This document shows, in pieces, positions 41,844 through 45,396 of a stretch of DNA of 45,396 nucleotides (the stretch's first letter is position 1; each line of letters opens with the position of its first letter). Source of the stretch: Thermococcus sp. (GTDB lineage: Archaea; Methanobacteriota_B; Thermococci; Thermococcales; Thermococcaceae); the NCBI RefSeq assembly GCF_027012695.1, contig NZ_JALUYR010000145.1, forward strand, positions 1 to 45,396, in the 5' to 3' direction. Under the pieces are notes generated by a model. The model was given only the letters and a program-made list of their open reading frames with translations. It did no database searches and was not told where the DNA came from. The translations under genes and the position numbers were made by a program.

Positions 41844-42896
41844 TCACTTCCTCTTCCGGTAGAGGGCGAGAGGTATGAGGGCGAGGCCGACGAGTATTGC
41901 CGGGCCGCAGGTGCTTCCGCCACCGCCACCCTCTTCCTTACCGAGGTTGCTCTGAACGTTGATGGTCCAGTGGATGAAGTTGGTAACGAACTGCGGTCCA
42001 TCGAGCTTGACGCCGTGGTACTCAGGGGTCCACATCGGCTCGTAGCCACCGTAGGGGGTCTCACCGCTGACGATGAGGACGTTCTTCTTGTCCGGGAAGA
42101 CCTGGACCGCCATGAGCGGGAACTGGCCAGTCTCGCCAGCGGTGTATGCCTGGGCCGGGGGATCGGTGTTCTCGACTATCTGACCGTCGCTGCTGCTGGT
42201 GACTATAACGTAGACGTTCTCCATGCCGCTTCCGGCCGGGAGCTTCTTCCAGTTGCCCTGGTCATCAACGTAGGCAACGACACCCGGTCCGTGGAAGAGG
42301 ACCTTTCCTCCGTTCTTGAGGTCCTTGGTGAGCATGTCCTTGTCCGGGGTGTTGGAGGATGGGTTGACGAGGCCTATGACACGATAACCGGCTCCAGCGT
42401 TGCTGGTGGCGTCCTCAACGGAGCACTGGTCGAGCCTAAGGTTGACGCCGAGCCTGTCGAGGACCGCATCAACGTTATCGATGGTCTGCGGACCGTTTCC
42501 GTAGTCGGAATCGCCCGCTATCCAGAGGATCCTGTTGCCGTCGTTCCACCACTTCTCAAGGGCTGCCAGCTCATCCGGGGTAAAGGCCTGGGTCGGCTGG
42601 CCTATGATGAGGAAGTCCACGTCCTTGATGGCGTCGTAGGTGATCTGCTCACCAGCCTGCGGTATTCCGAGGGTGTCGGCCTTGTCCGCCGGTCCAATGT
42701 AGACCCAGTTGACGTCGGTGATGGTCTTTATCATTCCGTCCGCTATGACGTTGCCGTCCTTGTCCGTTAGAACCGCCAGACCCTTGTCGTTCTCACCGTG
42801 GGCGAGGTCGACTCCGATGGTAGTGGCGCTGGCCATGGCAAACCCGAAAACGCCAAAGAAAACAAACACTGCAAGTAATATTGCAGCCTTCTTCAT
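41844..42896 (-). CDS. Secreted CGP-CTERM surface protein, ThuA/GATase-like fold
   Basis: A 350-residue secreted protein. The signal peptide is about residues 1-23 (ending ASA). The core alternates strands and helices (TTIGVDLAHGENDKGLAVL, FLIIGQPTQAF, LAALEKWWNDGNRILWIAGDSDYG, NVYVIVTSSSDG). It resembles GldG/ThuA-like domains with a class-I glutamine-amidotransferase-like fold, but I see no catalytic cysteine. It ends with a Gly linker and STCGPAILVGLALIPLALYRKRK-type CGP-CTERM signal, as in the metallophosphoesterase at 34578-36584. ATG 42896 follows GGTGATACC, with TATA GATTTATAAC at 42927-42936. Function unknown; the position beside a binding-protein gene suggests a surface role. Confidence 0.88.
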   Translation of the reverse strand: MKKAAILLAVFVFFGVFGFAMASATTIGVDLAHGENDKGLAVLTDKDGNVIADGMIKTITDVNWVYIGPADKADTLGIPQAGEQITYDAIKDVDFLIIGQPTQAFTPDELAALEKWWNDGNRILWIAGDSDYGNGPQTIDNVDAVLDRLGVNLRLDQCSVEDATSNAGAGYRVIGLVNPSSNTPDKDMLTKDLKNGGKVLFHGPGVVAYVDDQGNWKKLPAGSGMENVYVIVTSSSDGQIVENTDPPAQAYTAGETGQFPLMAVQVFPDKKNVLIVSGETPYGGYEPMWTPEYHGVKLDGPQFVTNFIHWTINVQSNLGKEEGGGGGSTCGPAILVGLALIPLALYRKRK

Positions 42897-42926
42897 GGTA
42901 TCACCGGGTATCGTAGGGCGCTGGAA

Positions 42927-42936
42927 GTTATAAATC
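42927..42936 (-). promoter_or_regulatory. TATA box of the CGP-CTERM protein gene
   Basis: Minus-strand GATTTATAAC lies 31-40 bases before the ATG. Confidence 0.6.
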
Positions 42937-43035
42937 TTATGAAGGAGAAGTTTTTCGGCTCCGTTAAACTTTGGGGGTCTCGAGGATCAGTAAAACCCTT
43001 AAAGCCTTTCACCCTTTCAGGCTCAGGTGATGACT

Positions 43036-44163
43036 GTGGACATTGAAGAGAAGATAGCGCTCATAAAGAGGAAGCCCACGGAGGAGCTCCTGACAGAGGA
43101 GAACCTCAGGCACCTCCTTGAGGTTGGAATCCCGATGCAGCACTACATCGGGTTCGAGATAAGCGGTTACATTCACCTCGGAACCGGACTGATGGCAGGC
43201 GCTAAGATAGCGGACCTCCAGAAGGCGGGCATAAAGACGAGGGTTTTCTTGGCTGACTGGCACAGCTGGATAAACGACAAGCTTGGTGGTGACCTTGAGA
43301 CTATACAGAAGGTTGCCTTAACGTACTTCAAGGAGGGCATGAAGCAGAGCATAAAGGTCATGGGCGGCGACCCTGACAAGGTCGAGTTCGTTTTAGCGAG
43401 CGAGATACTGGAGAAAGGTGATTACTGGCAGACGGTAATAGACATCTCGAAGAACGTAACGCTAGCCAGAATGATGCGCTCGATAACGATAATGGGCAGG
43501 CAGATGGGAGAGGCCATAGACTTCGCCAAGCTGATTTACCCGGCAATGCAGGTCGCTGATATCTTCTACCAGGGCGTTACCATCGCCCATGCGGGAATGG
43601 ACCAGAGGAAGGCCCACGTTATAGCGATTGAAGTGGCTCAAAAGCTCAAATACCATCCCCTCGAGTGGAAGGGCGAGAAGCTTAAACCGGTAGCTTTACA
43701 CCACCACCTCCTCCTCGGCCTTCAGGAACCTCCTGTCTGGCCGATAGAGAGCGAGGAGCAGTTCAAAGAGCTCAAGACCCAGATGAAGATGAGCAAGAGC
43801 AAGCCCTACTCAGCTGTGTTCATCCACGATTCGCCAGAGGAGATAAAGCAAAAGCTCAGGAAGGCCTTCTGTCCGGCAAAGGAGGTCAAATACAACCCCG
43901 TTCTGGACTGGGCCGAATACATAATCTTCCGCGAGGAGCCGACTGAATTTACCATTCACCGCCCGGCCAAGTTCGGTGGGGATGTGACCTACACGACCTT
44001 CGAGGAGCTCAAGAGGGACTTCGCCGAAGGAAAGCTCCACCCGCTCGATTTGAAGAACGGCGTTGCCGAGTACCTCATCGAGTTGCTCAAACCCATTAGG
44101 GAGTACTTCGAGAAGCATCCTGAACCGCTTGAGCTGATGAACCAGGTAAAGATTACCCGCTGA
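43036..44163 (+). CDS. tyrS: Tyrosyl-tRNA synthetase
   Basis: A 375-residue class Ic synthetase that charges tRNA-Tyr. The HIGH-type HLGT (47-50) lies in YIHLGTGLMAGAK and the KMSKS loop is MKMSKSKPYSAVFIHDSP. The archaeal tRNA-Tyr contact region is at the C-terminus. GTG at 43036 gives MDIEEKIALIKRKP and equals the 375-residue length I recall for the Pyrococcus enzyme; GGTG lies six bases before it. The GTG and ATG at 43027-43030 are in frame but overlap that site. Confidence 0.96.
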   Translation: MDIEEKIALIKRKPTEELLTEENLRHLLEVGIPMQHYIGFEISGYIHLGTGLMAGAKIADLQKAGIKTRVFLADWHSWINDKLGGDLETIQKVALTYFKEGMKQSIKVMGGDPDKVEFVLASEILEKGDYWQTVIDISKNVTLARMMRSITIMGRQMGEAIDFAKLIYPAMQVADIFYQGVTIAHAGMDQRKAHVIAIEVAQKLKYHPLEWKGEKLKPVALHHHLLLGLQEPPVWPIESEEQFKELKTQMKMSKSKPYSAVFIHDSPEEIKQKLRKAFCPAKEVKYNPVLDWAEYIIFREEPTEFTIHRPAKFGGDVTYTTFEELKRDFAEGKLHPLDLKNGVAEYLIELLKPIREYFEKHPEPLELMNQVKITR

Positions 44164-44219
44164 TTTTGGCCTTTCGCTTTATCCTGTTATCTTTATGAAC
44201 AACTAAATTCGGTGGGAAA

Positions 44220-44681
44220 ATGCCCGGTGTCGATGAGAAGGACAGGGAGATACTGCGGATCCTCAGAAAGGAGAGCAGGATAACCCTCACAGAGCTGGGC
44301 AGGAGGGTAAACCTCTCCCCGGCGAGTGTTAAAAACAGGATGGAAAAACTCGAGGGTCTCGGCGCGATAAAGGGTTATTCGGCCGTCGTTGATCCCTCCT
44401 TTCTGGAGGAGTACGTCTCGGTGTTTATCGAGCTCAGGCTGGCCATAGACGACCACACGGTTGATCCTATACTCAGAAGGATAGCGGGGATGGCGAACGT
44501 CGAGGCAGTCTATAGAAGAAGCGGCGAGAGGCAGATACTCATAAAGGCCCACTTTCACGATACCGACGAGGTCAAGACCTTCGCCGGAAGGTTAAAGCAT
44601 CTCTTCGGCAAGAACCTGGAGCGGGTCGAGGTAACGCTGATCATAGACACCTTCAAGGAGTGCTGGATCCCCGTGGAGTGA
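44220..44681 (+). CDS. Lrp/AsnC family transcription regulator
   Basis: A 153-residue Lrp/AsnC protein. The helix-turn-helix is DREILRILRKESRITLTELGRRVNLSPASVKNRMEKLE, followed by a RAM/AsnC effector-binding domain (VSVFIELRLAIDD, NVEAVYRRSGERQILIKAHF). The ATG at 44220 follows GGTGGG; TATA-like TATCTTTATG is about 25 bases upstream. The target and effector are unknown. The stop is 10 bases before the next gene, so the regulator and the helicase gene are probably co-transcribed. Confidence 0.93.
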   Translation: MPGVDEKDREILRILRKESRITLTELGRRVNLSPASVKNRMEKLEGLGAIKGYSAVVDPSFLEEYVSVFIELRLAIDDHTVDPILRRIAGMANVEAVYRRSGERQILIKAHFHDTDEVKTFAGRLKHLFGKNLERVEVTLIIDTFKECWIPVE

Positions 44682-44691
44682 GGGTCGAAAG

Positions 44692-45396
44692 ATGCTCTTT
44701 GTTATAAGGCCCGGCAGGAAGAAGAACGAGCTTGAGGCATTTTTCATCGAGAAAGAACCTGAGAAGCTCTCACAGATGCAGGGACTTAAGGCCGATAGAG
44801 TTTACCGCTTCATAATGCGCGAGGGCAGGCTCTTCAAGGTCCTTGAGGGAAGCCAGTACAGGAACCCCAAGGAGATAGAGAAGCTTTTGAGGGGGGCGAG
44901 AATAGTTTTGGTCAACGCCGACGATTGGGAGGACTACTTCAGGCGGAGGCTTCAAAACAGGCGCGTTGAAAAGGCCGAGCTGTGCCGTCTCTGCCTCCTG
45001 GAGGGCAGGATAACGGTTCTAACGCCCGGCAACAGGATAAAGTACCGCAACGAGTACATCTGCGAGCGCTGTGCCGAGGACGAGCTTAAGAGGGAGCTCC
45101 GCTTTCGTTTCAACAGCATAGCGATGTTCGAGCAGGCGAAGAAGCTCCTGGAAAGGTTTAGGGACCTCGATAAAGTCCTATACGCCTTTGACCCCCGCTT
45201 CGACCCGACGAAGCATCCGGAGATAACCAAGTGGGACGAGCTGAAGGCAAAGCGCGTGAAGGTTGAGAGGATTAAGGTTGATGAGCTTTCCGTTCCTGAG
45301 AAGTTTAAGGAAGTCCTGAAAAAGGAGGGCGTTAAGGAACTCCTCCCGGTTCAGAGTTTGGCCGTGAAAAACGGCCTCCTCGAGGGGGAAAACCTC
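44692..45396 (+). CDS. Large DEAD/DEAH helicase with N-terminal zinc finger (partial, cut by the window end)
   Basis: 235 codons are visible with no stop before the end. The N-terminal 95 residues are alpha/beta without a known name. A four-cysteine zinc finger (C98, C101, C124, C127; CRLC...CERC) follows, then a helical charged region (about 135-200). A Q-motif-like start of a helicase core is ELSVPEKFKEVLKKEGVKELLPVQSLAV. Walker A would lie just past the edge. The arrangement suggests a Thermococcales DNA or RNA helicase of the Ski2/Hel308-like kind, but the family cannot be fixed from this part. It probably shares an mRNA with the Lrp regulator. Confidence 0.75.
   Translation, partial: MLFVIRPGRKKNELEAFFIEKEPEKLSQMQGLKADRVYRFIMREGRLFKVLEGSQYRNPKEIEKLLRGARIVLVNADDWEDYFRRRLQNRRVEKAELCRLCLLEGRITVLTPGNRIKYRNEYICERCAEDELKRELRFRFNSIAMFEQAKKLLERFRDLDKVLYAFDPRFDPTKHPEITKWDELKAKRVKVERIKVDELSVPEKFKEVLKKEGVKELLPVQSLAVKNGLLEGENL

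Overview
The window is about 45.4 kb of a hyperthermophilic archaeon of the order Thermococcales, most likely the genus Thermococcus (inference from content, not a database match). The evidence is the archaeal ether-lipid enzymes (G1P dehydrogenase, GGGP synthase), AMP phosphorylase, Hef, Nob1, an archaeal-type phosphoglycerate kinase, an intron-bearing elongator tRNA-Met, CGP-CTERM surface proteins, TATA promoters with GGTG/GGAGG ribosome sites, and a CRISPR repeat that reads like the Pyrococcus/Thermococcus family. Genes are tightly packed with many ATGA-type overlaps. Most of the sequence is GC-rich; the 581 bp after tRNA-Met are visibly AT-richer.

Layout. 1-360: divergent tRNA-Leu(GAG) and tRNA-Lys(CUU). 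361-4590: a DEAD-box helicase, an H/ACA guide RNA on the minus strand, an M55 aminopeptidase, a small unknown gene, a coupled DUF123 protein/GGGP synthase pair, and a DUF2095 gene. 4621-9649 (all minus): AMP phosphorylase, MinD ATPase with a small membrane partner, and the stomatin/NfeD-protease pair. 9780-12495: AlkA-type glycosylase followed by two coiled-coil proteins, then two candidate C/D guide RNAs, an adenylate-kinase-like Fap7 homologue, and the rRNA nuclease Nob1 facing it. 12554-15277: 5-oxoprolinase genes pxpA, pxpB and pxpC with an orphan antitoxin gene between pxpA and pxpB. 15274-19207: UPF0179, G1P dehydrogenase, DUF63, inositol-phosphatase and rhomboid genes, and tRNA-Met. 19208-19788: a palindrome-rich region with no convincing gene. 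19789-27209: Hef, an unknown gene, and the ScpA/small protein/SMC condensin set. 27273-29112: a methylmalonyl-CoA set (epimerase, MeaB GTPase, B12-binding subunit). 29235-32574: a PHP phosphoesterase, a 25-repeat CRISPR array with its leader on the right, and a PadR regulator. 32579-42896: phosphoglycerate kinase, an unknown protein, two CGP-CTERM surface proteins, DUF447 and an iron/thiamine-type ABC transporter. 43036-end: tyrosyl-tRNA synthetase, an Lrp/AsnC regulator and the first part of a large helicase.

Genes that work together. Ribosome biogenesis is the strongest theme: a 16S pseudouridylation guide, a probable 23S methylation guide, Fap7 and Nob1 all lie within the first 12.5 kb. 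Lipid head-group precursor synthesis is represented at two places (GGGP synthase, G1P dehydrogenase). Chromosome maintenance (SMC, ScpA, Hef) is contiguous. No cas genes lie beside the CRISPR array, so it must use Cas proteins encoded elsewhere.

The least ordinary items are the guide RNAs, the layered repeat variants in the CRISPR array with a PadR gene and operator beside the leader, the antitoxin gene that has lost its toxin inside the pxp genes, the small gene between smc and scpA, and the palindrome-rich region after tRNA-Met. I did not find a clearly new defence or mobile system.
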